A DNA stretch of 64,000 nt, taken from contig JANQLP010000077.1 in the NCBI GenBank assembly GCA_028280515.1, positions 25,337-89,336 on the forward strand, written 5' to 3'. The position numbers and the translations under genes were made by a program. Source of the stretch: Hyphomicrobiales bacterium (GTDB lineage: Bacteria; Pseudomonadota; Alphaproteobacteria; Rhizobiales; Methyloligellaceae). The notes under the pieces are model-generated. The model saw only the letters and a program-made list of their open reading frames with translations, did no database searches and was not told the origin of the DNA. Shown piece by piece: positions 25,723-34,211 of this stretch (position 1 is its first letter; every line of letters starts with the position of its first letter).

Positions 25723-26472
25723 ATGACGCTTGCTGGACGCAAGATTCTGATCACAGGAGCTGCTTCCGGAATTGGCGCAGCCACGGCCAGGTTGTTCAGC
25801 AATGAGGGCGCATCACTTGCATTGCTAGATCGGGCCTGGTCTCCCGACCATCCCTTTCTCTCGCCAGCAGGAGCGACCGGACGCGCGATCGAATGCGACC
25901 TCAGAGACGAGGACTCGGTTACCTCGGCGGTCGAGACGGCGAATTACGTGTTGAACGGCCTCGATGGGGTCGTCAACTGCGCCGGGATCAGCCTGAGGAA
26001 ATCTGTCGAGGATACGAGTCCCGCCGAATGGGATGAACTGATGGACGTCAATCTCCGAGGTCCCTACCTGATCTGCCGGGCGGTGGCACCGATCCTCAAG
26101 GCACAGGAGCGCGCCACGATCGTGAATGTCAGCTCTGGCGCGGCGTTCCGGCCATCCTTTGATTTCAGCGCATATTGCGCGTCCAAAGGCGGATTGTTGA
26201 TGTTCACACGTGCAATCGCGCTCGACTTCGCGCCGTTCGGCGTGCGGGTCAACGCCGTGTGTCCCGGGGTTGTCGACACGCCGATGATTGAGCGTGCGAT
26301 CGCCCGATCACCGGACCCCAAAGCCGCCGAGGCACGATTCCGATCCAACGCGATGGCGCGGATGGGATGCCCTGAAGAACTCTCGCAGGTTATCCTCTTT
26401 CTGACATCGGACGCGTCCTCATTTGTGACCGGTTCTGCCTACTCGGCAGATGGCGGCGCGGGCTACCACTGA
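25723..26472 (+). CDS. Short-chain dehydrogenase/reductase, second of a pair
   Basis: 249 residues with a regular TGAASGIGAAT cofactor site (about 11-21), 'NCAGISLRKS' (NAG motif with Cys), catalytic Ser in 'NVSSGAAF' and YCASK. Asp38 in 'LLDRAW' after the second strand suggests NAD rather than NADP. It starts 13 bases after the previous SDR and its stop overlaps the next ATG (TGATG). The two SDRs differ widely, so they likely catalyse different steps rather than being a duplication. Confidence 0.87.
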   Translation: MTLAGRKILITGAASGIGAATARLFSNEGASLALLDRAWSPDHPFLSPAGATGRAIECDLRDEDSVTSAVETANYVLNGLDGVVNCAGISLRKSVEDTSPAEWDELMDVNLRGPYLICRAVAPILKAQERATIVNVSSGAAFRPSFDFSAYCASKGGLLMFTRAIALDFAPFGVRVNAVCPGVVDTPMIERAIARSPDPKAAEARFRSNAMARMGCPEELSQVILFLTSDASSFVTGSAYSADGGAGYH

Positions 26473-27131
26473 TGGCGAGCATCGATTTTCGAGACCTGGC
26501 ACCACGCGAGCGTTACAAGCTTATTGTGGGCTCGGTCGTGCCGCGACCGATCGCGCTCGTGACCAGCATGGATGCAGCGGGCAACCTGAATGCGGCGCCT
26601 TTCAGCTTCTTCAACGCCATGTGCAACGATCCTCCGGCAATTGCGGTCGGTGTCAATCAGTCAACCAGCTCATCCCTCAAAGACACTGCAAGCAACATCC
26701 TTCAAACAAGGATGTTCGTTGTTAATCTGGTCGATGAGGCGCTCGCTCCTCACATGAATATTTGTGAGACAGAGTTTGCCGCGCATATCGACGAGTTGGA
26801 GATGGCCGGTCTCACATCATCGCCATCCGAGCAAGTCGAAGTCCCTTGGATTACCGAAGCGCCGGTCGCCCTAGAGTGCAATCTCGCCGAATCGGTCCAG
26901 TTGGCCGAGGGCAAGTACATCTTCATCGGTATTGTCGTTCACATGCACATTCGCGACGAGTTCTATGATGCCGAAAAAAACTATGTTCTGGCGGACAAAA
27001 TGCGGCTGGTGGCCAGGATGCATGGGGCGGGTGGTTATGCGCGAACGACTGACCTGTTCGATATGACCCGCCTTTCAACCGAGGAGAAAAGACGACGCTT
27101 TGGCGAAAAGGCGGCGTTTCGGTCTCCGTGA
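26472..27131 (+). CDS. Flavin-reductase-like domain protein
   Basis: 219 residues of the DIM6/NTAB family: 'YKLIVGSVVPRPIALVTSMDAAGNLNAAPFSFFN' near the N-terminus and 'GVNQSTSSSLKDTASNI', the FMN-binding split-barrel. Family members are FMN reductases for two-component monooxygenases or FMN-binding proteins of unknown activity. No flavin monooxygenase partner is encoded in the cluster, so a direct flavoenzyme role is also possible. It overlaps the SDR stop (TGATG). Confidence 0.82.
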   Translation: MASIDFRDLAPRERYKLIVGSVVPRPIALVTSMDAAGNLNAAPFSFFNAMCNDPPAIAVGVNQSTSSSLKDTASNILQTRMFVVNLVDEALAPHMNICETEFAAHIDELEMAGLTSSPSEQVEVPWITEAPVALECNLAESVQLAEGKYIFIGIVVHMHIRDEFYDAEKNYVLADKMRLVARMHGAGGYARTTDLFDMTRLSTEEKRRRFGEKAAFRSP

Positions 27132-27267
27132 CAACAGAACGCGCGCCGACGTCAGATGGGTCTGCCTGCCTTCACACATGATCTCACGGCAACGACGCAG
27201 GAGTTTTCGTAAGTGGTCGGACCCTGGCCCTCTCGTATGATTGGGGCATTTAGTGAGGTACCCAGGA

Positions 27268-27591
27268 ATGCCACGGGTGACATTCGTTCTCGCCAACGGT
27301 GAACGTCAGACATTTGAAGTGGAAGAGGGCACGACGGTGAAGGACTGCGCACTCGCCAATGCCGTAGACGGTATCGTCGGGGAGTGCGGCGGAGCAATGA
27401 TGTGCGGTACGTGCCACGTCTATGTCGATCAGCAGGATATTGAGCGCGCCGGGCCGCCAAAGGAGGTCGAAGAGGAAATACTCGATGTCGTCGCTGCCGA
27501 GAGACGATCTTCGAGTCGTTTGTCATGCCAACTGACTGTTAGCAGCGAGCTTGATGACCTGGTCGTTCATGTCCCTGAAACTCAGGTTTGA
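27268..27591 (+). CDS. [2Fe-2S] ferredoxin, putidaredoxin/palustrisredoxin type
   Basis: 107 residues. The adrenodoxin-type cluster ligands are Cys40, Cys46, Cys49 and Cys87 in 'ECGGAMMCGTCHVYV' and 'LSCQL'. CYP199-type P450s use ferredoxins of this kind, so it should shuttle electrons from the reductase at 21655-22869 to the P450 at 16703-17905. Start ATG 27268 has GAGG nine bases upstream; a longer in-frame start at 27241 would add nine residues not typical of the family. It lies 9.4 kb from the P450 gene but on the same strand. Confidence 0.9.
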   Translation: MPRVTFVLANGERQTFEVEEGTTVKDCALANAVDGIVGECGGAMMCGTCHVYVDQQDIERAGPPKEVEEEILDVVAAERRSSSRLSCQLTVSSELDDLVVHVPETQV

Positions 27592-27647
27592 ATGGCCGAA
27601 CATGACCTGCTTTTCACGGCCGAGCGGAACGATGGAGGAGGGCCGTA

Positions 27648-28802
27648 ATGGACCACGTGTGCCCGTTGATTGAAGTCTCGGGACCGCCCTATGAGCGCGG
27701 TTGCCAATACGGCGAAGCCGCCGCTTTGCGTATTGCCCGAGGCCTGGAACACTATATGGAGCAACTCGCTGAAGTTGGCTTCACGCGCGCGCGCATCCAT
27801 GAGCTCGCCCGAAAATACTTGCCGGTCATGGAGGGGTTCGAGCCTCAATACGTCGTGGAAATGCGCGGCATCGCTGCGGGCGCCAAGGTTGAGCTTGAAG
27901 ACATCGCATTTTTGAACGCGAGAACGGAGATCTTGAAGCTCGGCCAGAACGAGCGCCTCCTCAACAAACTTGAATTCGATGAGCACACAGATGAATGCAC
28001 GAGCGCATTGGCGCTCCCCGAGGCGACAGCGACGGACACCGTAATTCACGGCCAAAACTGGGACTGGAAGGCTGAATGCGCCGAGTCCTGCGTCGTCCTC
28101 CGGATCAAGAGAGACGATGGACCCGACGTGCTGACGTTTACCGAGGCAGGTGGTCTTGCCCGTTCAGGAATGAACTCGGCCGGAATCGCGGTGACGGCGA
28201 ACTACCTTGATTGCGATCGCGACTATCGTTCAGTTGGTGCGCCGTTGTTGCTTGCCCGCCGAAAAATGCTCGAGGCATCCCATCTGGCGCTGATAAACAG
28301 AGTTGTCTACACGACACGCCGTTCCGGTTCCAACAACCTGATGATCAGTCACATTGGCGGTGTCGCATACGACTTCGAGTGCGCGCCCGACGAAGTTTTC
28401 ATGACGCTGCCGGAAAACGGAATCTTGACCCACGCAAACCACTGGGAATCTCCGGCCGCACAGGCGAGCGTTCGCGAAATGGGCATGGCCAGCACACCGG
28501 ACAGTCTCGTCCGAGGCCTCCGCATGAAACAGTTGCTCCAGGACCAGCGCGGGAAGCTCACGCGTGAGTCCTTCAAGGCCGCTCTTCTGGACGACTATCA
28601 GTATCCGTACAGCATTTGCCGGCCGCCGAGGGCGTCATTCACCATGAGCGCGAGCGCGACTGTCGCGTCAATCGTTATGGAGCCGGCGAAAGGCGAGATG
28701 GACCTCGCCATCATGCCGGCGCTCAACCCCAAATACACGCAATATGGATTGCAGATGGATCATGTGGAGATGCTGGCAGACAGCGAGGCGCGCGCGTCCT
28801 AG
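27648..28802 (+). CDS. C45-family autoproteolytic acyltransferase/hydrolase
   Basis: 384 residues, resembling acyl-CoA:6-aminopenicillanate acyltransferases and related Ntn hydrolases. The N-terminal 'GPPYERGCQYGEAAALRI' block and 'EDIAFLNARTEI' precede the expected self-cleavage Cys117 in DECTSAL, which is followed by 'HGQNWDWKAE' and 'AGGLARSGMNSAGIAVTANYL'. Family knowledge: cleavage before that Cys frees the N-terminal nucleophile for amide hydrolysis or transfer. Here it may cleave an N-acyl amide carried in by the peptide-type transporter. The true substrate is unknown. Confidence 0.85.
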   Translation: MDHVCPLIEVSGPPYERGCQYGEAAALRIARGLEHYMEQLAEVGFTRARIHELARKYLPVMEGFEPQYVVEMRGIAAGAKVELEDIAFLNARTEILKLGQNERLLNKLEFDEHTDECTSALALPEATATDTVIHGQNWDWKAECAESCVVLRIKRDDGPDVLTFTEAGGLARSGMNSAGIAVTANYLDCDRDYRSVGAPLLLARRKMLEASHLALINRVVYTTRRSGSNNLMISHIGGVAYDFECAPDEVFMTLPENGILTHANHWESPAAQASVREMGMASTPDSLVRGLRMKQLLQDQRGKLTRESFKAALLDDYQYPYSICRPPRASFTMSASATVASIVMEPAKGEMDLAIMPALNPKYTQYGLQMDHVEMLADSEARAS

Positions 28803-28863
28803 GCCTGTCATTTCGTCCGCATATGCGACGTTCCCACCCGTTAAACCGAAAAGAGCTGAGAGC

Positions 28864-30027
28864 ATGGATTTCCGATTGAACGCAGAACAATCGATTTTCA
28901 GAGACATGGTCCACAAATTCGCCGAGGCAGAGCTCAGCGAACATGCCGTTGAGAGGGCCAACTCTTCGAGATTTCCATGGGATGTCGCCGAAAAGGCCGC
29001 GAGCGCCGGACTGATGGGGATTACGGTCCCGGAGGAGCACGGCGGGATCGGCGGTACCCTTGTGGACGCCATTGTCGCCATACAAGCGGTCGCAAAATAC
29101 TGTCCGCGGAGCGCCGACGTTGTGCAGGTCGGCAACTTCGGTGCGTTGCGCACTTTCGTCGAATACTCAACCGACGAGCAGAAGAAGAGATTTCTGCCGG
29201 ATCTTCTTGCCGGCCGTTCCGTTATGGCCGTTGGCATGACCGAGCCCGATGCTGGATCGGCGGTCACCGACATCAAGACCACTGCGGTGAAGGATGGCAC
29301 CGGTTACAAGGTCAACGGAACAAAGATATTCGGCACCCATAGCGGCGAAGCGAACGTATTTCTCATCTATGTTCGATTTGGCGAGGGTGTGAGCGGCATT
29401 GGAACCGTACTGGTTGAACGAGATACACCGGGATTCGAAATCGGAAAACCGTCCGCGTTCATGAACGGTGAGCATTGGTCACAGCTCTATTTTGACGATT
29501 GTCTCGTTCCGGAAGAGAACGTGGTTCTTGGGATGGGCGGCTTCAAGAAACAAATCAGCGGGTTCAATGTTGAACGGCTCGGTAATGCGGCGCGCGCAGT
29601 CGCATTGGGTCGGCACGCATTCGAAAAGGCACGCGACTATGCACTCGAGCGCCACCAGTTCGGGCGGCCGCTCTGCGAGTTTCAGGGAGTCCAATGGAAG
29701 TTCGCCGATATGGAGGTCAAGCTTCGCGGCGCGCAGAGCCTTCTGATGGAGGCGGCTCATAATGCCGGTGACGGGCTGCCCTCGGCACAGGATACGGCAA
29801 TCGCGAAACTGGCTTGCAACGAGGCCGGTTTCTTCGCCGCCAACGAGGCAATGCAGGTTATGGGCGGCCTCGGTTTCAGCGAAGAGAGCATCGTTCAATA
29901 CTGTTTCCGGCGGACGCGCGGCTGGATGATTGCGGGCGGATCGGTCGAGATTCTCAAGAATCGGATTGCGGAAGGTGTTTTCGAGCGCCGGTTCTCGCAG
30001 AGGCCGCCGAAGTGCAAGACCAATTAG
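28864..30027 (+). CDS. Acyl-CoA dehydrogenase family flavoprotein
   Basis: 387 residues with the three-domain ACAD fold: 'MGITVPEEHGGIGG', 'VGMTEPDAGSAVTDIKTTA' (FAD/substrate contact), 'KVNGTKIFGTHS', 'RLGNAARAVALGRHAFEKARDYALERHQFGRPL' and 'VMGGLGFSEE'. At the C-terminus the usual IYEGT motif carrying the catalytic Glu reads IAGGS (356-360), so the base must be elsewhere or the reaction is unusual. Start taken at ATG 28864, giving normal family length. Last gene of the plus-strand cluster. Could dehydrogenate the CoA ester formed by the ADP-forming synthetase. Confidence 0.88.
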   Translation: MDFRLNAEQSIFRDMVHKFAEAELSEHAVERANSSRFPWDVAEKAASAGLMGITVPEEHGGIGGTLVDAIVAIQAVAKYCPRSADVVQVGNFGALRTFVEYSTDEQKKRFLPDLLAGRSVMAVGMTEPDAGSAVTDIKTTAVKDGTGYKVNGTKIFGTHSGEANVFLIYVRFGEGVSGIGTVLVERDTPGFEIGKPSAFMNGEHWSQLYFDDCLVPEENVVLGMGGFKKQISGFNVERLGNAARAVALGRHAFEKARDYALERHQFGRPLCEFQGVQWKFADMEVKLRGAQSLLMEAAHNAGDGLPSAQDTAIAKLACNEAGFFAANEAMQVMGGLGFSEESIVQYCFRRTRGWMIAGGSVEILKNRIAEGVFERRFSQRPPKCKTN

Positions 30028-30186
30028 GGCAGGGCGCGGGGTTGTCTGGAGCAAATTCTGGCATCTGGTGCTGAACGGTCAGTTCAAATGCGTTTCCGCA
30101 ATATCAACCCAGTCTTGCAACACACGCTCACTTCACAGACCTGCGGACCAAGTCGAGGGCGTCATATGCACTGCTTTTGATCGGTG

Positions 30187-31053
30187 CTATCCCGCGCCGT
30201 CCCGTTCGTTGCGGTGCTCGATAAGAGTCCTGGACAAGAAGCTCTTTACCGCTGGAAGAACGCTCAGCCGATCATGCGAGACGCCTTGCACGACGTCCAG
30301 CGAGACGGATATTCCCGCGGACCGGAATGACTGTGCCAGCGCTGTCAGACGGTCGATCCGTGTTTCGCCGGCGTCATTTGCGCCATCCATATAATAGAGC
30401 GATCCCGGCTTATGCGTGATCTCCCAGGTTTCCAAATCCAGCGCGCCGACCACCATCTGCACCGGCAGGTCCTTCAATGCCGCGAGGTTCAGCTTGCTGC
30501 CGAATTTGGACTCCAGATCACGGACCCCCACCCACCAGTCCCTGGTCTCGTCGAGCAGGGTCACCGAGCCGGGCGCACCTATCGAAACGGCCCAAAGGTG
30601 CTCCGGCTGGAGGATCGCAAACCGGTGCGCGAAGTGCCCGCCACCGGAATATCCGAAGAGAGCAAACCGCGACCAATCCCGCCCATATTTGGCGCTGGCC
30701 TCCGCAATCATTGCCAGGAGCAGTCGATCGTACCGCAGCTCATTTTCGATCATGTATTTGTAGCCGGACCGGTGACCATCGCCCATGACATTGGCCGGGA
30801 AGATCGGGCAAAACACGGCGCAGCTGTGAAACTCGGCAAAGTCGATAAAGGCCTGACGGAATTCAAAGGCAGATGTACGCCCGGTGCCGTGAACGGCAAC
30901 GACCAACTCGACAGAACCGGCCTCGTCGACCGCCTGCGGCACATAAAGCATGTAATGAAACCGCGGATCACAACTCGCAGCGAAGATTGTCGTCTCGCCG
31001 AGATCATAGAGCTGCCGCGAACGCTCTACGGCTTCACCAACCAGTTCGTCCAT
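30187..31053 (-). CDS. Alpha/beta hydrolase (esterase/PHB-depolymerase-like)
   Basis: 288 residues without a signal peptide. Oxyanion region 'VVAVHGTGRTSAFEFRQAF' (51-69), nucleophile Ser136 in GYSGGG, and a late 'GVSHDRLS' with the catalytic His; Asp is probably in 'VGALDLETWEI'. Similar proteins are annotated as PHB-depolymerase-like or dienelactone-hydrolase-like. It ends the minus-strand operon led by the BMP transporter and may hydrolyse an ester or amide made in that pathway. The plus-strand acyl-CoA dehydrogenase gene converges on it with 159 bases between. Confidence 0.8.
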   Translation of the reverse strand: MDELVGEAVERSRQLYDLGETTIFAASCDPRFHYMLYVPQAVDEAGSVELVVAVHGTGRTSAFEFRQAFIDFAEFHSCAVFCPIFPANVMGDGHRSGYKYMIENELRYDRLLLAMIAEASAKYGRDWSRFALFGYSGGGHFAHRFAILQPEHLWAVSIGAPGSVTLLDETRDWWVGVRDLESKFGSKLNLAALKDLPVQMVVGALDLETWEITHKPGSLYYMDGANDAGETRIDRLTALAQSFRSAGISVSLDVVQGVSHDRLSVLPAVKSFLSRTLIEHRNERDGAG

Positions 31054-31370
31054 TGAAGATACCTACAGCAAACCAGGGTTCGAATGATGCGTTTATCACA
31101 TCAGCACGGACGAAACCCACTAAGGACAAACAATAAGCAGGGCAGGGAACGGCCACAGAGGTTTGGTCGCTCCAATCGCCCGGTCTGTATGCTCCGCTTG
31201 CACCTGGAATTTCGACGGGTCTGACATGGGCCCGGGTGGATACAAATGGACCGGCGTCATGGACGCAGATGCCACAAATGCCGCGAAATCGAGCGGTGGT
31301 TCTGCGGACGCTCGCCGATTTCCGCTGACGATCCGAAGCAGGCGATGGCCTTGCCGGATTGTTGGCTCGC
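31054..31370. other. Gap between the ureohydrolase and hydrolase genes
   Basis: 317 bases inside the minus-strand operon. Apart from the doubtful 84-codon frame listed separately, I see no gene, hairpin or promoter. It is longer than any other gap in this operon, so the hydrolase may have its own promoter. Confidence 0.5.
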
Positions 31371-31374
31371 TCAC
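31120..31374 (-). CDS. Possible small protein coupled to the ureohydrolase gene
   Basis: 84 codons starting at a GTG whose last two bases begin the upstream ureohydrolase stop (GTGA, 31374-31371). No motif or membrane segment is recognised; the composition (Pro-rich middle, 'HLYPPGPM') is not strongly protein-like. The only support is the coupled start and an open frame. Confidence 0.22.
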   Translation of the reverse strand: MSEPTIRQGHRLLRIVSGNRRASAEPPLDFAAFVASASMTPVHLYPPGPMSDPSKFQVQAEHTDRAIGATKPLWPFPALLIVCP

Positions 31375-32336
31375 CCGGAGTTCTGCCTGCAGTGCAGCAC
31401 GCGACCGATTGTGTTCATCAGCAGTTGCGCCGCCAGGATTGCTGTCGTGCCGGTTGGATCGTAGTCCGGTGCAACTTCAACGAGATCGATGCCGACGATT
31501 TCGCCGCGTTTGGCGAGGCCATCGATCAGTTCAAGGACCTCGTAATAGAGGAAACCGCCGTGGCTTGGCGTGCCGGTGCCCGGAGCGATCGAGGGGTCGA
31601 AACCGTCAATGTCGACTGTGAGATAGTAGCGCTTGCCTTCCGGAATACGCTCCAGAACGGAGGCGACGCCGATCTTGCGGAACTGCCTTACCGAAATGAT
31701 GTCGGATCCCATTTTGCGTGCATCTTCGTACCCTTCGCGGGCGGTAGATGACACATTGCGAATACCGATTTGGGTAAGACCGGAAACGTACGCTTTCTCC
31801 GCCGCGCGGCGCATGGGGTTGCCATGACCGCGGGTGACACCATGCCGTTCATCAACGAAATCCAGGTGCGCATCCACCTGAACGAGGTGTATCGGGCCCT
31901 GGTCGTCGAACGCTTCTATACAAGGGATATTTACCGAATGATCGCCGCCAAGGACCACGGGAAGCGCGCCGGCAGCGAGCGCGGTGCGCACGGCGAGTTC
32001 AATGTTCGCGTGACTCTTGAGTGTATCGGTATGCACAATATCCGCATCGCCGATATCGACGATACGAACCTCGTCGGACGGCAGGTAGGTCACGTCGTCT
32101 TCATGGTCATAGGCGCCACCGTGGCCAAATGAAAACAACGTAGACGCTTCCCGGATTGCGCGCGGACCAAACCGTGCCCCGGCGCGCCATTGGGTTCCGA
32201 AGTCAAACGGTGCGCCAATCACCGCGACATCGGCATCGATCGCGTCCCAGTTTTCGACATACGGGTACTTGCCGAAGGTGCTGATGCCGACAAACGGAAG
32301 ATTGAGACGGCCTGACTCATATCCATGCGTGGACAT
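31371..32336 (-). CDS. Arginase/agmatinase-family ureohydrolase
   Basis: 321 residues. The binuclear manganese site is complete: GGDHS (130-134), DAHLD (155-159) and 'VDIDGFDPSIAPGTGTP' further on. The family hydrolyses guanidino groups to urea plus amine (arginase, agmatinase, guanidinobutyrase, guanidinopropionase) or formimidoyl groups. The substrate-loop sequence does not identify which. The chosen ATG (MSTHGYESG) has GAGGAA at proper distance; another ATG lies five codons upstream. It follows the PuuE-like hydrolase gene by 11 bases, which suggests consecutive C-N bond cleavages on one compound. Confidence 0.88.
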   Translation of the reverse strand: MSTHGYESGRLNLPFVGISTFGKYPYVENWDAIDADVAVIGAPFDFGTQWRAGARFGPRAIREASTLFSFGHGGAYDHEDDVTYLPSDEVRIVDIGDADIVHTDTLKSHANIELAVRTALAAGALPVVLGGDHSVNIPCIEAFDDQGPIHLVQVDAHLDFVDERHGVTRGHGNPMRRAAEKAYVSGLTQIGIRNVSSTAREGYEDARKMGSDIISVRQFRKIGVASVLERIPEGKRYYLTVDIDGFDPSIAPGTGTPSHGGFLYYEVLELIDGLAKRGEIVGIDLVEVAPDYDPTGTTAILAAQLLMNTIGRVLHCRQNSG

Positions 32337-32347
32337 CTTGAGGTTCC

Positions 32348-33292
32348 TCATGAGCTGAAAGGTGAGTTGACTTGGACGGGTCCGGAATAAGGAGGAGTGG
32401 CGACTGTGCGGGGTGTGTATGCCCCCGACGCAATGACTGAATTGACGTGAGCGGCGATCTCTTCCATCGGTGCGAACCAGACATCACCCCGGTCCAGCAC
32501 GGACTCAAGAAATTCCGCCATGATTGCCCATCGGGACAGGCGTCCGGTGGCAAACGGGTGGAGGACCGGTACCCACAATCCGCCATAACGGTACGCCGCC
32601 TCGAATTCTTCCGTGAAGATCTGAAGTCCGGCGCTCGGGGCACGGACCGGCATCATGTAGTCCAGATCCATGGACTGGACATATTGGGGCCAGTCGTCGA
32701 GGCCCCAATGGGACGGCAGTTCGACAAGTCGCCCGGCCTTGGATGTAATGAGATACGGGACATCGTCGCCCATGAGTGAGGCGTCGTAGAGGAACTGGCG
32801 GTCGATGAGCAGATCGAGTGATTGATCGGAAAAATTGTAAAGCGGAGCCCGCCAGCCCCTCGGCGCGGCGCCGGTCGTTCTCTTGATGACGTCGATTGCG
32901 CGATCGAGCCAGGATGCCTGGTCTTCGCGGCTCTGGCACCTTGGATTTTCGTGCAAATAGCCATGATGCCCGATCTCATGCCCGCCTTTCAGCATCAGCT
33001 CGATGGCTTCCGGATATCGTTCAATGCACCATGCGGGCACGAAGAATGTCTGCCGGATGCCGAGCTTGCGATAGGTCTCGACAATTCGCGGGACCGCCAC
33101 GTCCGGCCCGTATTGCAGCATCGAAATCGCCGAAACGCGCGTATATCCGTCTTCGGGATGCTCGAGATGGATCAAGCTGTCTGCATCCATGTCGAATGTC
33201 ACGCAACAGGCGCACTTCGCACCATCCGGCCATGGGACCGGGTTGGCAATCATGCGCTGCGAGGATTGTTCGCTATTTTCCGCCTCTGACAT
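32348..33292 (-). CDS. PuuE/cyclic-imidase-type NodB-fold hydrolase
   Basis: 314 residues. Motifs are intact: 'TFDMDAD' (D34, D36, D38), 'GHHGYLHENP' (His110 and His114 as metal ligands), 'RGWRAPLYNFSDQ' and 'VPVLHPFATGR'. It lacks a signal peptide. Cytoplasmic relatives open cyclic amides or imides (PuuE allantoinase, cyclic imide hydrolase) rather than deacetylating polymers. The ATG at 33292 overlaps the end of the permease gene by 20 bases and is preceded by GGGAAGAA; the frame extends much further upstream but only as overlap with the permease. It is more complete at its active site than the degenerate copy at 13536. Confidence 0.85.
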   Translation of the reverse strand: MSEAENSEQSSQRMIANPVPWPDGAKCACCVTFDMDADSLIHLEHPEDGYTRVSAISMLQYGPDVAVPRIVETYRKLGIRQTFFVPAWCIERYPEAIELMLKGGHEIGHHGYLHENPRCQSREDQASWLDRAIDVIKRTTGAAPRGWRAPLYNFSDQSLDLLIDRQFLYDASLMGDDVPYLITSKAGRLVELPSHWGLDDWPQYVQSMDLDYMMPVRAPSAGLQIFTEEFEAAYRYGGLWVPVLHPFATGRLSRWAIMAEFLESVLDRGDVWFAPMEEIAAHVNSVIASGAYTPRTVATPPYSGPVQVNSPFSS

Positions 33293-34211
33293 ATTTCTTC
33301 CCGATTGCTGACGGGGGCCGCACCTTGCCGGCGAAGAGCACCAGTGCAAGGAACGACGCCACAAATGGCACCATCGAAAAAAGCTGATACGGCACTTCCG
33401 GACTGTTGAACTGAAGCCGCAGTTGCAATGCGTCGGTAAGTCCGAAGAAAACGCAGGCCAGCAACGCGCCAACCGGATTCCATCGGCCCAGAATAAGGGC
33501 GGCGAGCGCGATGAAACCCTTGCCCGCGCTCATATGCTCCGTGAACACGAATACCTGGCTGAGCACCAGATAGCATCCGCCAAGACCGGCCAGCATGCAG
33601 CTTGCCATCACGCAGGCCACGCGCACGCCGGGGACGGAAATGCCTGCACTGTCCGCCGCGACAGGAAAGTCGCCGATTGCCCGGATGTTCAGGCCCCATG
33701 GCGTCTTGTAAAGGAGCCACCACGCCAGGGGCACGGTCACATACATGAGGTATGTCAGAAAATCCTGTTTGAACAATACAGGACCGAGAACGGGAATAGC
33801 GGACAAGCCCGGAATAGCGATGGGGTGAAATCCGGGCAATGTCGAAGTCGCGTCGGCACCCAGAATGAGACGTGCCAGATATGACGTCATCCCGATCATC
33901 AGAATGTTGATGGCGATACCGGCAACGAGTTGGTTGATTCCGAGACCGACCGCGAGTCCGGCGAGAATCATGCCCGCGCATGCGGCCACCGCGATCCCGA
34001 GGAAGAGGCCGCCGACCGGTGTTCCCGACAGGAACGCACCCACCGCGGCGCCAAATGCTCCGGCCAGGATGCAGCCTTCGAGTGAGATGTTGAACACGCC
34101 CGCGCGCTCCGCAAGAACGCCGCCAACTGCGGCGAAAATGATCGGTATGGACAGCCGGAGACTCGTGGAGAGGAAGTCGGTCAACGCTTGGGTGTCCAGC
34201 AGAAAGTCCAT
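33273..34211 (-). CDS. ABC transporter permease, NupQ/BmpC-like (nucleoside/simple-sugar type)
   Basis: 312 residues, eight or more membrane segments of the BPD_transp_2 family. 'AAVGGVLAERAGVFNISLEGCILAGAFGAA' near the N-terminus and 'GLNIRAIGDFPVAADSAGISVPGVRV' in the cytoplasmic loop are characteristic of the second permease of purine-nucleoside-type importers. Start overlaps the upstream permease stop (TGATG). Confidence 0.88.
   Translation of the reverse strand: MDFLLDTQALTDFLSTSLRLSIPIIFAAVGGVLAERAGVFNISLEGCILAGAFGAAVGAFLSGTPVGGLFLGIAVAACAGMILAGLAVGLGINQLVAGIAINILMIGMTSYLARLILGADATSTLPGFHPIAIPGLSAIPVLGPVLFKQDFLTYLMYVTVPLAWWLLYKTPWGLNIRAIGDFPVAADSAGISVPGVRVACVMASCMLAGLGGCYLVLSQVFVFTEHMSAGKGFIALAALILGRWNPVGALLACVFFGLTDALQLRLQFNSPEVPYQLFSMVPFVASFLALVLFAGKVRPPSAIGKKYVRGGK

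Noticed and set aside
12706..33292. Secreted polysaccharide or peptidoglycan deacetylases
   Set aside because: None of the three NodB-fold proteins has a signal peptide, and their neighbours are transporters and small-molecule enzymes.
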